Below, piece by piece: positions 10,863 to 20,895 of a stretch of DNA of 21,155 nt. Position numbers and translations under genes: made by a program. Source of the DNA: Ophryocystis elektroscirrha (taxonomy: Eukaryota; Apicomplexa; Conoidasida; Neogregarinorida; Ophryocystidae); NCBI GenBank assembly GCA_030141585.1, contig JAQIFP010000088.1:39864-61018 (forward strand). Direction: 5' to 3'. Below the pieces are notes generated by a model, which was given only the letters and a program-made list of their open reading frames with translations, did not search any database and had not been told where the DNA came from. Every line of letters starts with the position of its first letter. Within the stretch, counting starts at the first letter, position 1.

Positions 10863-13022
10863 GATAACTTATATCTTGTATATAACATTTATTTTATATA
10901 TTATATAAATCATAAATATATATTTTATATATAATATATATATTATATAATACATACTTTATATTATACAATATAAGTTATATATTTTAAGTAAACTATA
11001 TGTTTTAAATATACCATATATTTTATATATACTGTAAATATTTGATATATACTATATATTTATATATATAGTATATATTTTTTATATTTTTAAAAGCTGC
11101 AGTATAACGTGTCACACATAGTACGTATATTATATAATTTGTATACATATTCTCAATACAATTTGCATTTAATTTATAATATTATGAATTGATGCAGATT
11201 ATATAAAACTTGTTATTACATTTATCTATAATTAAACACATAATTAATTTTCTGTATGATAAATGTAAAGTCATATATTGATATATATACAATTATGTAT
11301 TTTGCATCATTTGATAATGCTATGTATATAAGTTTTGTATGCTATATATAATATAAAAAATATAAAATATATAGCTCGATAAATTATTATTTATTAAAAA
11401 CATATAAAGGGACGAGAGACATAATTATTTATAATATAAATTATTATAAAATATTATATAAATTATAATATAAATTATTCTATAATTATATATATAATTT
11501 TCATATAAGAACTTTTTTAGCTGACTTTGTCGAGTGAGAATGTTTTGAAAGAATCCACTTTTTCTACCAACAAATCTAGTCTTTTCTTAGCCTCTTCGTA
11601 GTTGTTATCTATTCCATAACAAACAGCTAAATTATTGGAAATTTTCAATAGTAAATTAGAATTCTGTATTTCTTCATTTTCGATCCAAGTGGAATATATA
11701 TTTTGTAATTCATGCAACCATTCATATTGACTTCGTTCCAGTTTTATAGATAGTAAATATGCCTGTTATAAATATATTTTATATTGTTAATACATATAAA
11801 TATTGCACTTCTTTGTCGTCGGGAGATATTTTTAATGTAAAAGAAATACATTTATGGGCAAGTTTCTAAAAACTTATTATTTTTTCTTAATTACCTCAAG
11901 AATAGCAAAATTTTCAACATTTTCCTATCAAATTTGCGTTAAAACCCAGCTTACGTTTTCAGAGATAAACTGTAAAGACGTAAATGCACATAATTTTAAT
12001 AAGTCTATTTGATGGGGGTAATCATGTAATAAAATCTGAAAAAAAAATATCTATAAAATAACATTTTTTTTTTTTAAATATTATCATCCAATTAACATAA
12101 ATTTATCATATATATATATATATATATAATGGACTTATAAATTTATATAAGTATTATATATATGTTATAGATATATATGTATCACATGTTTTTATTATAT
12201 ATATATATATATATATATTATATACATGTATTATATAAATATGTATTATATAAATATGTATTATATAAATATGTACTATATAAATAAGTATTATATAAAT
12301 ATGGATTATATAAATATATATTATATATATGTATTATATTTATACGTATTATATATATGTATTAAATTTATATGTATTATATATATTTGTATTATATATA
12401 TATATATATATATTTATGTATGTATATGTATTATATATATATATATATATATATGTATTATATATATATGTATTATATATATATGTATTATATATATATG
12501 TATTATATATATATATATGTATTATATATATATATGTATTATATATATATGTATTATATATATGTATTATATTTAAATGTATTATATCTACTTAAAATAT
12601 ATATATATGTATTATACAATTGATCATAATTTATTAACTAACACATTTCGTTGAAATAATAATCATCATTTAATGCGTTTACCTGTATGTGCTTATTTGC
12701 TTCTTCAAACTTTCTTAAGGAAGAGCACGTTTGTGCTAAAGCAAAACGAGCGGCTCTGAAACATTCAATTTAAAAACTTTACAATGTGTGCTATTTTAAA
12801 TTTTTTATTATTTTCTTATATAATCTATATACATGTACATATATTCATATATCGGCTTCATTTGTGAATCTATCTATGTAAATGTGTACACATATATGCC
12901 TAAATAAATCTTTACGTATATATCTTTATATGTATATATATATGTACATATATATACATATAATTTATACGTGTATATATGTAAATATACTCATATATTT
13001 GTATAAGTATTGTCTATATGTA

Positions 13023-13057
<35 letters not shown>

Positions 13058-16000
13058 ACATTTTTATTCTTATTTTAATTGTTTATATAATTTTATATAT
13101 ACGTATATGTATATACATATAATTCAGAACACTAATTATCTACCACGTATATAATACAATAAATTCTATTACATAAAAAAATATATAACCAGATATTTTT
13201 TTCACCATATATTTATTTAGTAATACATTTAAGTAAGTAAATACCACTATTAATAAACGTAAATATATGTATACATTTGTGTTTAGTTTAAAACGCCAAT
13301 ATATATAAATATGTATGCATTATGATATATATATATAGTTACGAATAATCGTATTCACCTATATGTATACATATATATATATACAGATACGTACATACAT
13401 ATATAAATACCAATATACACATATATAGATACATATATATACATACTTGTAAATAGATACATCTATATATATGCACCAATATATATACATAAATACAATT
13501 ACGTATATACACATATATATACAAATATACATACATATATATAGAAACACATATATGTATATATACACTAATATATATATAGACACACATATATGTATAT
13601 ATACATTAATATGTATACCGATATACATACATATATATAGATACATATATATAGATACATATATATAGATACATATATATAGATAAATATATATAGATAC
13701 ATATATATATATATATAGATACATATATATAGATACATATATATAGTTACATATATATAGATATATATATATATATATAAATACATATATATGTATTTAT
13801 ACACCAATATATATATATAAATATCTGCGTATATAAAATTATAGCTATATTTAAATATAAAAATTATGTGTTTGGATATATCTATGTATGTATAAACAAA
13901 TTTTTTATTAAAGTACAAATATTAATTTTTTATGTGTCATTACGAATGAGAAGGGTTACACTGAACACTCTCAGAGTATAATCTTGAAGCCTCTTGAAAA
14001 TTGGAATTCACATGTTGGAGTCTCCCTAATTGATATCTTAAAATCAAATAGGTTCACAAATAATTACTTATATTCCGATAATAAAGTCGAATTTAAATTT
14101 TGCGTGGCTTCAGAAAATATTTGGAATATCTTCAATATCTTTTCATTTTCTACTTCTAATGTATATTTATCGTGAAAAACTATGTCTCACTCGAATGAAA
14201 AAATACGTTTGTTGTGTGAAGTAGGGCCGCCATATTATGAGGGTCTAGATTTAGTGCTTCCGTTAAATTATTTATAGTAAGTTTTAATTGGATCTAAAAA
14301 TTATTAGTTTAATTAAAAATAGTTATGCTGAGTTATAACTTAAGAATATGTTGGCAGTTGAAATTAACATTAAATTTATTGTGGTTTTATCAACGCTTCT
14401 ATTGTGGTTTTATCAACGCTTCTATTGTGGTTCTAATAATGCTTCTATTGTGGTTCTAATAACGCTTCTATTGTGGTTCTAATAACGCTTCTAATGTGGT
14501 TCTAATAACGCTTTTATTGTGGTTCTAATAACGCTTTTATTGTGGTTCTAATAACGCTTCTATTGTGGTTTTGATACCGTTTCTATAATAGTTAAGTAAA
14601 GTAAACAATTAAATCGAAAAACGCTATACCTTTAAGGTATCATAATCATTTAAAGGAGATTTTAGTGTTTTACTAAGAGCCGTATAAATTTGAATGATAC
14701 TGAGTGCAGTTAAGGCGTTCGAGTTTTTGGCATCAATTTGGAGAGTTCGCTCGAAAATTTTGATGGCTTCAGGATATCTCGACATATAGCAATAACACAT
14801 ACCTGTAAATAAAAGTTAGAATGAAAAAAAAAAGGTTTAAATAAAACCAAAAGCATATATTGAATATAATAATAATATTCAACAGTTAATAGGAGCATAT
14901 TAATAAGAAAAAAAGATAATAATATTAAGTTTATAACTCGAGCTTACCAATAAAATAGAGAAGATCTGAGGGTCCGTTGGGACAAACATATGAAGCAGTG
15001 GCAAATAAGAAAATAGCTGCGTCATAGTTATGACAAATTAAATGACTCGAAGCAAGGCCTAGTAAAGCAAGAGTGGACTTTGGATGCATCTTTAAATGAT
15101 TTTTGAATATGGTAAAAGCAGAATACAATTTTATAGTATTTACAGTTTCAGATTCTGTTTTTTAATTACATTTTTACACTTTACCATTAGATTGGTATAA
15201 CGTTACAAAACCTCGGCATAGAGAGGGAGACAAATCAAAGCCCAAATCATTACTAGGAACTGTTAATTCAATGTCTGAAATAGTTCCGTATTATTAAACA
15301 AGTAAACATATAATATATATATATATAGGTATTTATATATTGGATAGAGCACATATATATATACACATATAATAAAGCATATATATATATATATATATAC
15401 ATATTTGATATAGCATATATATATATATATATATAGATAAATATAGGTATATATACAACTTCCATATATATATATTTGATACACCATATATATATAAATA
15501 GATATATGACTATATAAATCTCCCATATATATATTTGCAGTATGTATTTTTATATATACATATATGTATATGTATATGTATATATAAAACTCCATATATA
15601 TATACATATATATAGATAGATATATGCATATATAAAACTCCCATATATTTATATACAGATATGATACTGCATATATATACATCTAAGTAAAATACTTCAT
15701 ATATATATTAAACTCCCGTATATATATGTATATTTATATATAAAAATCCCATATACATATATACACATTTGATACTGCATATATACACATGTTTGTATAA
15801 TACTTCACATATATATAAAACTACTATTTTATACATTTATATATACTTGATACTGCATATATATACATATAATTTAATATATATATATAATACCATATAT
15901 ATATAATACTATATATATATAATATAGCATTAATGTATATAATGTATTATTATTATTATTATTATTATATGGGTATTAATTAACTTCTGGAAAATATATA

Positions 16001-16622
16001 TTTAATTTATTTTGTATGTCTTAAATGCAATTTATGTCACGTAGATTATATATTTAATAAAAAAAACATCCTTTATTTCGTTCATTTTTCAAGAAAAGAA
16101 GGGTTTGTTTACCGTGAAGTATGGTTTCCGCTCTTTTCAGGTATACTTCAATTTTGTTGTAGAGTGATTGCTTTTCAAGAGTGTTTTTAGAGACTTTATA
16201 CAAGCTAAACATTGCCAAAGTAACATTTAAGTTAATGATTTGTTTTTCGACTTCTAAAAGGTTTTTTTTTTTTTGTTCTAAAAAAAAAAAGATGAAGACT
16301 TTTTTTTTTTTACCATTGTTATATCGAATAAGATGTTTTGCTGACTCATCTAATGCGTTCTTTATTATGAGTTCAAAGTTGTCATAGAGCTTTAATCTAA
16401 AGATAAAAAAAAAAGAATTAAATTACCTGTAGTATTCAATAGCGAGTAATTTCCAGTAATTTAAACTTGTGTGGTACTTTTTTAGAAACGTTAGTATCTG
16501 TAAAATAAAAATAAAAAAAAAAAAGTTACACTAGATACATCTTCGACTAATTCCTCAGTTTGGAACTTCACCAATTGATTATTATCTTGGTGTTCTACCA
16601 CTATATATAAGTTTGAAGCCAT
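5907..16622 (-). CDS. CTR9: CTR9, TPR subunit of the PAF1 complex, 26 exons
   Basis: Exons on the minus strand: 16622-16530, 16497-16427, 16396-16314, 16277-16113, 15274-15185, 15154-14948, 14802-14630, 14293-14191, 14155-14068, 14036-13944, 12755-12683, 12035-11955, 11924-11895, 11865-11794, 11762-11526, 10036-9952, 9919-9777, 9742-9612, 9578-9425, 8635-8416, 8201-8071, 7561-7430, 7065-6960, 6921-6858, 6188-6032, 5999-5907. All introns are GT-AG and all phases join, giving about 1024 aa (human CTR9 is 1173). CTR9 is the TPR scaffold of PAF1C, which travels with RNA polymerase II and promotes elongation and histone marks. The order of segments follows CTR9: the N-terminus [12 protein letters not shown]...[23 protein letters not shown], then TPR-like stretches such as [92 protein letters not shown] and the C-terminal [15 protein letters not shown]. 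It lacks the long charged C-terminal tail and ends VPTENH. Uncertain joins: the exon 15 donor (GTCAGC), the exon 25 acceptor (6188 or 6191) and the exon 25 donor (6032 or 6026). It is divergent from MRE11. Confidence 0.92.
6189..6857 (-). repeat. CTR9 intron 24, TA-microsatellite-rich
   Basis: The 669-nt intron between CTR9 exons 24 and 25 is dominated by tatatatgta-type imperfect repeats from about 6350 to 6810, with short unique flanks. It begins at GTAAAATC read on the minus strand. Its acceptor is a tandem TAGTAG giving two exon starts three bases apart. ORFs here are repeat translations. Confidence 0.8.
7066..7429 (-). repeat. CTR9 intron 22
   Basis: The 364-nt intron has a strong GTAAGA donor. 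A tatatatgta microsatellite occupies about 7262-7345. The acceptor-proximal part (7070-7250) is unique sequence of more even composition. It holds a 45-codon open frame on the minus strand with no usable splice partners, so I treat it as intronic. Confidence 0.72.
7562..8070 (-). repeat. CTR9 intron 21
   Basis: The 509-nt intron has a GTAAAA donor and a TTTTCAG acceptor. Imperfect TA/TGTA repeats run from about 7755 to 7915. The remainder is unique and AT-rich. Nothing coding is seen on either strand. Confidence 0.75.
8636..9424 (-). repeat. CTR9 intron 19, almost pure A/T
   Basis: The 789-nt intron consists over most of its length of A and T only, as a shuffled tattaat pattern rather than a clean microsatellite. 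A local 18-nt tandem unit containing attataaatatat occurs about three times at 9261-9322. The donor is GTATTT. No exon is visible. Confidence 0.75.
10037..11525 (-). repeat. CTR9 intron 15, longest intron, degenerate TA satellite
   Basis: The 1489-nt intron carries a degenerate repeat around tatatactatatatcttata from about 10290 to 11090, with different imperfect units merging into each other. A short unique patch near 11094-11130 shows no coding frame. The donor GTCAGC is the weakest in the gene. The acceptor is followed at once by GTAATA. A missed small exon cannot be excluded, but the CTR9 similarity continues directly across the join. Confidence 0.65.
12036..12682 (-). repeat. CTR9 intron 11 with 15-bp TA tandem repeats
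   Basis: The 647-nt intron contains, at about 12229-12325, a tandem array of a 15-bp unit tattatataaatatg. It then passes into 13- to 17-bp variants of tattatatatatatg to about 12615. On the plus strand this makes long Met-Tyr-Tyr-Ile repeat ORFs, which are not genes. Confidence 0.85.
12756..13943 (-). repeat. CTR9 intron 10 with TA and gatacatatata repeats
   Basis: The 1188-nt intron is mostly compound microsatellite. It includes TA runs near 13025-13052, mixed tatacac/tatagat repeats at 13360-13620, and a clean 14-bp unit (atagatacatatat) at about 13634-13760. ORFs on both strands are Tyr/Ile repeat translations. The donor is GTAATG and the acceptor TTTCAG. Confidence 0.85.
14378..14584. 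repeat. 23-bp minisatellite, nine copies, inside CTR9 intron 7
   Basis: Nine head-to-tail copies of exactly 23 bp fill 207 bp. Each starts attgtggtt (one aatgtggtt) and most end aacgcttct or aacgctttt. Copies differ by a few bases: the first two read tttatcaacg, the middle ones ctaataacg, and the last ttgataccg. This gives an edge-to-centre pattern typical of repeat turnover. It is much richer in G and C than the surrounding intron (14294-14629). The period is not a multiple of three and a reading frame through it meets stops. Confidence 0.95.
15275..16112 (-). repeat. CTR9 intron 4, long-period degenerate repeats
   Basis: The 838-nt intron is TA-rich, but two phrases recur in it. One is ttgatactgcatatata (near 15660, 15768 and 15850, with a related form near 15405). 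The other is ataaaactcccatatat (near 15500, 15585, 15635, 15705 and 15745). This suggests an older, longer-period tandem unit now diverged. A tta/att run lies at about 15950-15970. No exon is seen. The donor is GTAAAC and the acceptor TTTCAG. Confidence 0.7.
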
Positions 16623-16650
16623 TTCATCTGGAATCAGTATTCGATGCCAT
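16623..16650. promoter_or_regulatory. 28-bp head-to-head interval between CTR9 and MRE11 start codons
   Basis: The chosen CTR9 start (ATG at 16622, minus strand) and MRE11 start (ATG at 16651, plus strand) are separated by 28 bp. Transcription start sites must either overlap each other's coding region or give nearly leaderless mRNAs. An out-of-frame ATG at 16644 on the plus strand opens a four-codon upstream ORF (stop at 16656-16658) that overlaps the MRE11 start. Confidence 0.6.
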
Positions 16651-17320
16651 ATGAATGATATCATTCGTATATTGTATACTACAGACAACCATTTAGGGCA
16701 CAAATGTCGGGATTCTGTTCGCTCGAATGATTCATTCGACGTTTTTGAGGAAATATTAAAATTATCAGAAACTCTTGAAGTAGATTTAATATTGCATGGT
16801 GGAGATTTATTTGATCATTACAAACCTTCTAGACAAACATTGTAAGAATTTTTTTTTAAAAGAAATGTACTTCAGATATAAAACTATTTGTTTAATTAAT
16901 AAATACTGCGTACGTGCTCAGTCTAAGCCCACATTTGAAGTTATAAACGACAATACCAGACCTTTTATATTCAAATTTTCTAAAGCTAATTTTGAAAGAG
17001 AGAAAACAAATATTTCTATACCTATTTTTGGGATACATGGCAACCATGGTAAACTCTTATTTTAGGCACTAATTATCAATATTTTGGCACTTATTACACT
17101 AGTAAAAATATATACAGTTATAAGTCATAAAATGTCACTATATTATGTGACTCAAACTTGTACTATAAATTTACATTAGCACTCCACCAATATATATATA
17201 TCATTAATTATGTTATTTATTACAAATAATGGCCTTTATTTTAAATGGTAAATAAATTATGTATATATATATAGACATATAGATATATAAATATATAGAT
17301 ATATACTTATTAAATATCTG

Positions 17321-17353
<33 letters not shown>

Positions 17354-17451
17354 ATACGTATATATATTTGCTATGTATTAATAATATATATATTATATTA
17401 TATATATTATTAATTACTTTATTTCTTATAAATAATAACCTTTATTTTATA

Positions 17452-17493
<42 letters not shown>

Positions 17494-18615
17494 TATATCT
17501 GCTATGTATTATTGATATGTATATTATTAATATGTATATTATTAATATGTATATTATTAATATGTATATTATCAATATTAATATTATTAATATTATATAT
17601 TAATCATTATTTTATTAATTACAAATAATGGCTATTATTCTATATAGTACATAAATTATGTATATATATGTATATATATATGTATATATATATTTGCTGT
17701 GTATTATTAATATATATATATATATAGAATTCAGCAATTTATATTAATATGTATATATATATATATTTATATATGATCATATATCAAACATATGTTGCTA
17801 GTGAATAAACATAAGTATAAGCGATATATATGATATCCTATTGTTAGATGATCCTGGCGAAGAAGCCTTTTTAAGTTCAGCAGATATTTTGGACTCATCA
17901 AATCTCGTATGGTTTTGCTAATTTATATGTTTTTCAATAGATAACATATATTGGCTGGGTAAACAATTTAGATGACATCAATTTACACCCTATATTAATC
18001 TCGAAGGGTCAGACTAAAGTAAAAAAAAAAAAAAAAAAAAAAAAGTAGATAGCTATTTACTCTTTGGGAAACATACGCGATGAAAGATTACACAGAGCAA
18101 TACTAGCTGAAAAAGTCAAATTTCATAACCCTGAAATAGGAGAAAACAAAGACTATTTTAATATATTTCTTATCCATCAAAATAGATTTAAAGGTCAGTT
18201 CGGATTAGTTCAAAATAAGAATGTAATAAATGAAACTATGCTTCCAAAGTTTCTGGATCTGGTTCTATGGGTATACATATTCTTTATATATGGACCATAG
18301 GGTCATGAACATGATTGCATACCAACCCCTATTGAATCTTTACAAGTAATTAATAGTTCAACATTATTATGAAAAGTACAAATCACTTTACTTAAATTAA
18401 CCTATCATTATAATAGTGTGTATATATATTTATATACATTATTATTAATATCAATATAAATATATACATATACATACATATACTTATATATTGTCATTTT
18501 GGTATAAGACTATCAATAATATTAAATATATATATTAAATTTTTATACTGAGTGATAAACATATAGGCATTAAATTGTGCACTTATCTGTCTTTCTATAT
18601 ATGCATATGAAATAA

Positions 18616-18665
<50 letters not shown>

Positions 18666-19398
18666 TATGCATATATCCCTATATACATGTATGTGTAAAT
18701 TTATATATGTATATATATATATATATATGTACATATAAATATGTCCGTGTATACATGTATATTTAAGTTTATATATGTATATATTTATATACCAATATAA
18801 GCATAAATGTATATATGTATTATATATATATACATTTATATATTTGGATATAATTATATGGACATTTATATATATAAAAATGATAATAAATTATAGATGG
18901 TTTGTAATATTTAAAGAATAGTGCTTTTACAATTAAAACATTATTTGACTTCTTACAACTATAGGGAGAGTTTCATATAATTCAGCCGGGTTCTTCTGTA
19001 GCTACATCTATGAGCATCGGAGAAACTTATCGGAAACATGTTGTTCTAATTGAAATATTTCAAGATAGTTTTCGAACGAACTTTATTCCGTTGCGGACAG
19101 TCAGATTGCTCGAAATTCATGAAGTATGGTTTTTTTGTTGACTAAATATTTCAGATTATTCTTTCGGAACAAGATGTGAAGGGCAATTCCACTCAAGAAA
19201 TTCATGACCTTCTTACCAATGTATGAATAGCTTTTATTACACTTACTCGAATACGTTTTTATAATTGTTTTATTAATAAATTTTTTAAATTGTTCTTATA
19301 TGTGCTATAGTACATTTCATACTTGTAAATTCTTAGTCAAGCTTATACTCACAAACTATTACTGTATATATTCATATATACCTATAATAAACCAACAA

Positions 19399-19437
<39 letters not shown>

Positions 19438-20658
19438 TATATAATAATGTTATTATATTATTATTATATTATTATTATATTATTATTATATTATTATTAT
19501 ATTATTATACTATTATTATATTGTTATTATATTATTATTATATTATTATTACATTATTATTATTATTATTATTATTATATTACTATATTATTATAATTAT
19601 TATAATTATTATATTTTTATCACTAGTATATTATCATTAGTGTTATATTATTAGTATATTATTATTATTATTATTTTAATATTTACCTACTTGTATTTAG
19701 CTTAAATGCACATAAAAGACTATATATATATATATTTTTTTTTTAGACAGTAAACGAAATTATATCACATAATGAAGATTATTGGACTAAACATGTTGAG
19801 ATTTGGGAAGAAGACATGCGGACTCAAATATTTCCCAGTTTAAGTGTTTCGGAAGAAAAAGTTGTCGAATTTTTTGATTGGATAAATTCCCGTTTAGTTT
19901 TGAATCAAGAGTCTTTAGAACAATGTCCTCTCCCTACTATATCGTAAGTATTGTAATATAAGGTTTATATGTATCATTATATTAACTATATATATGTATA
20001 TCAACATATATAAATTATATTATCAATATATATATATTATAAACCTTATCTGTATATACTGTGTTATATATAAAATGTATAAGGCAGGATATATAGGGTA
20101 TATAATATAATATAACATCTATTATTATTAATATAGTATAATTTACTCAATTAATTTATAATATATGTATATATATCTATATACCGCATCATAATTAAAT
20201 TTTATTATATTTGTGTAATTTTGCGTATCACCATATAAATGTGTATATTATAATTAACTTTAGCGTTTTTAATAAACTTAGGATATATTTCTTAATATAA
20301 ATACTTATAACTTGCGTTTGTATTTTTTTTTTACTAAGAAATATTTTTGAAATATGACGTTTTTCGTATATAGTTATCAGAAAGTTAAGCGATATATTTG
20401 AAACTCCGATCTATAGGCTTCATGTGGAACATACTGACTGTGAAACTGTTGCGAATCAAAGGTTTGGCTCCCAGTTTATTGGTTTAGTTTCCAATCCTTC
20501 GGATATTCTGCACTTTTATAAAAAGCGCGTCACTGACTCGTAAAACGAAGGATAATTATTATTAGTATAGAACTGTCAAAAAAAATGAATTATTACCTTA
20601 CAAGCAAATTAAGAATTCCATAGAAGTTGAAATAGAGTCTCTAGTAAGACATTCATGA
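16651..20658 (+). CDS. MRE11: MRE11 double-strand-break repair nuclease, 11 exons, short C-terminus
   Basis: Exons: 16651-16841, 16876-17048, 17848-17906, 17941-18018, 18049-18270, 18301-18345, 18965-19123, 19155-19220, 19747-19943, 20381-20539, 20571-20658. All introns are GT-AG with matching phases, and 479 codons end in TGA. MRE11 is the Mn-dependent nuclease of the MRE11-RAD50 complex, which senses and trims DNA breaks in the nucleus. The phosphoesterase motifs are complete: TDNHLG (Asp12, His14), GGDLFD (Asp52), HGNHDDP (His121, Asp122), LIHQNR (His210) and WGHEHD (His243, His245). Other hallmarks are [32 protein letters not shown], the capping-domain LHVEHTDCE, and [12 protein letters not shown]. 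It has 478 residues against 708 in human. It ends soon after the capping domain with [10 protein letters not shown], so most of the RAD50-binding region and the Gly-Arg/C-terminal DNA-binding region are absent. The last exon depends on a 31-nt intron; without it the frame stops at 20543. It shares a tiny promoter interval with CTR9. Confidence 0.96.
17049..17847 (+). repeat. MRE11 intron 2 with a decayed tandem repeat of about 200 bp
   Basis: The 799-nt intron holds three diverged copies of a segment. Each contains acaaataatggcctttatttt or a close variant (near 17222, 17428 and 17620), followed by TA runs and then tgctatgtattaataatat variants (near 17369, 17499 and 17695). A 15-bp unit attattaatatgtat repeats at about 17510-17565. 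Nothing coding is seen. Confidence 0.7.
18019..18048 (+). other. MRE11 intron 4: GT, 24 A, GTAG
   Basis: This 30-nt intron is a donor GT followed by 24 consecutive A and then GTAG. It is required because MRE11 similarity runs TK before it and IAIYSLG after it in phase 0, and reading through gives an in-frame TAG. There is no pyrimidine tract and no visible branch-site context. The A count may vary by assembly or strain. Confidence 0.85.
18346..18964 (+). repeat. MRE11 intron 6, TA microsatellites
   Basis: The 619-nt intron has a long uninterrupted TA run near 18622-18660 and several tatatgta imperfect arrays to about 18870. The donor is GTAATT and the acceptor AACTATAG. No exon is seen on either strand. 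Confidence 0.8.
19221..19746 (+). repeat. MRE11 intron 8 with an 11-bp tattattatat array
   Basis: The 526-nt intron includes a TA run (19398-19442), then an array of an 11-bp unit (tattattatat) at about 19443-19560. That passes into plain ATT triplets and degenerate copies to 19675. The acceptor is a strong T-rich TTTTTTTTTAG. Leu/Tyr/Ile ORFs here are repeat translations. Confidence 0.85.
19944..20380 (+). other. MRE11 intron 9
   Basis: The 437-nt AT-rich intron has a consensus GTAAGT donor and a GTTATCAG acceptor. An earlier AG at 20372-20373 would break the frame. It has scattered TA runs but no ordered tandem array, and no coding sequence is seen. Confidence 0.75.
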
Positions 20659-20861
20659 ACATTTATCAACAATATTGTTGTAACGTAATGAACGACTTTT
20701 TTCTATTTATAAATAAAATAAAATAAATATTATACAGCATGGCACTACAGTAATCAATTATAGTATAATATCTATGTGCTTTTTATAATGAATGATAGTA
20801 TTCTCTTTGATGTTTATTAATAATATTTAATTATTCAATATAATAAATATATTATTATTAT

Positions 20862-20895
<34 letters not shown>

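Noticed and set aside
12226..12623. Three overlapping plus-strand ORFs rich in Met-Tyr-Tyr-Ile
   Set aside because: They are translations of a 15-bp TA tandem repeat in all frames inside a CTR9 intron.
13339..13918. Tyr/Ile-rich ORFs on both strands
   Set aside because: They are repeat translations of compound microsatellites in CTR9 intron 10.
14378..14584. CRISPR array or repeated coding domain
   Set aside because: The 23-bp units are directly adjacent with no spacers, the genome is eukaryotic, and the period is not a multiple of three.
16491..16703. CTR9 start at the upstream ATG at 16703 or 16661
   Set aside because: The extra residues would be antisense to conserved MRE11 codons and match nothing in CTR9, while [12 protein letters not shown] aligns well with the CTR9 N-terminus. 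Longer isoforms are not ruled out.
16796..17065. Independent 89-aa ORF
   Set aside because: It is MRE11 exon 2 read through intron 1 in the exon 2 frame; the true join is 16841 to 16876.
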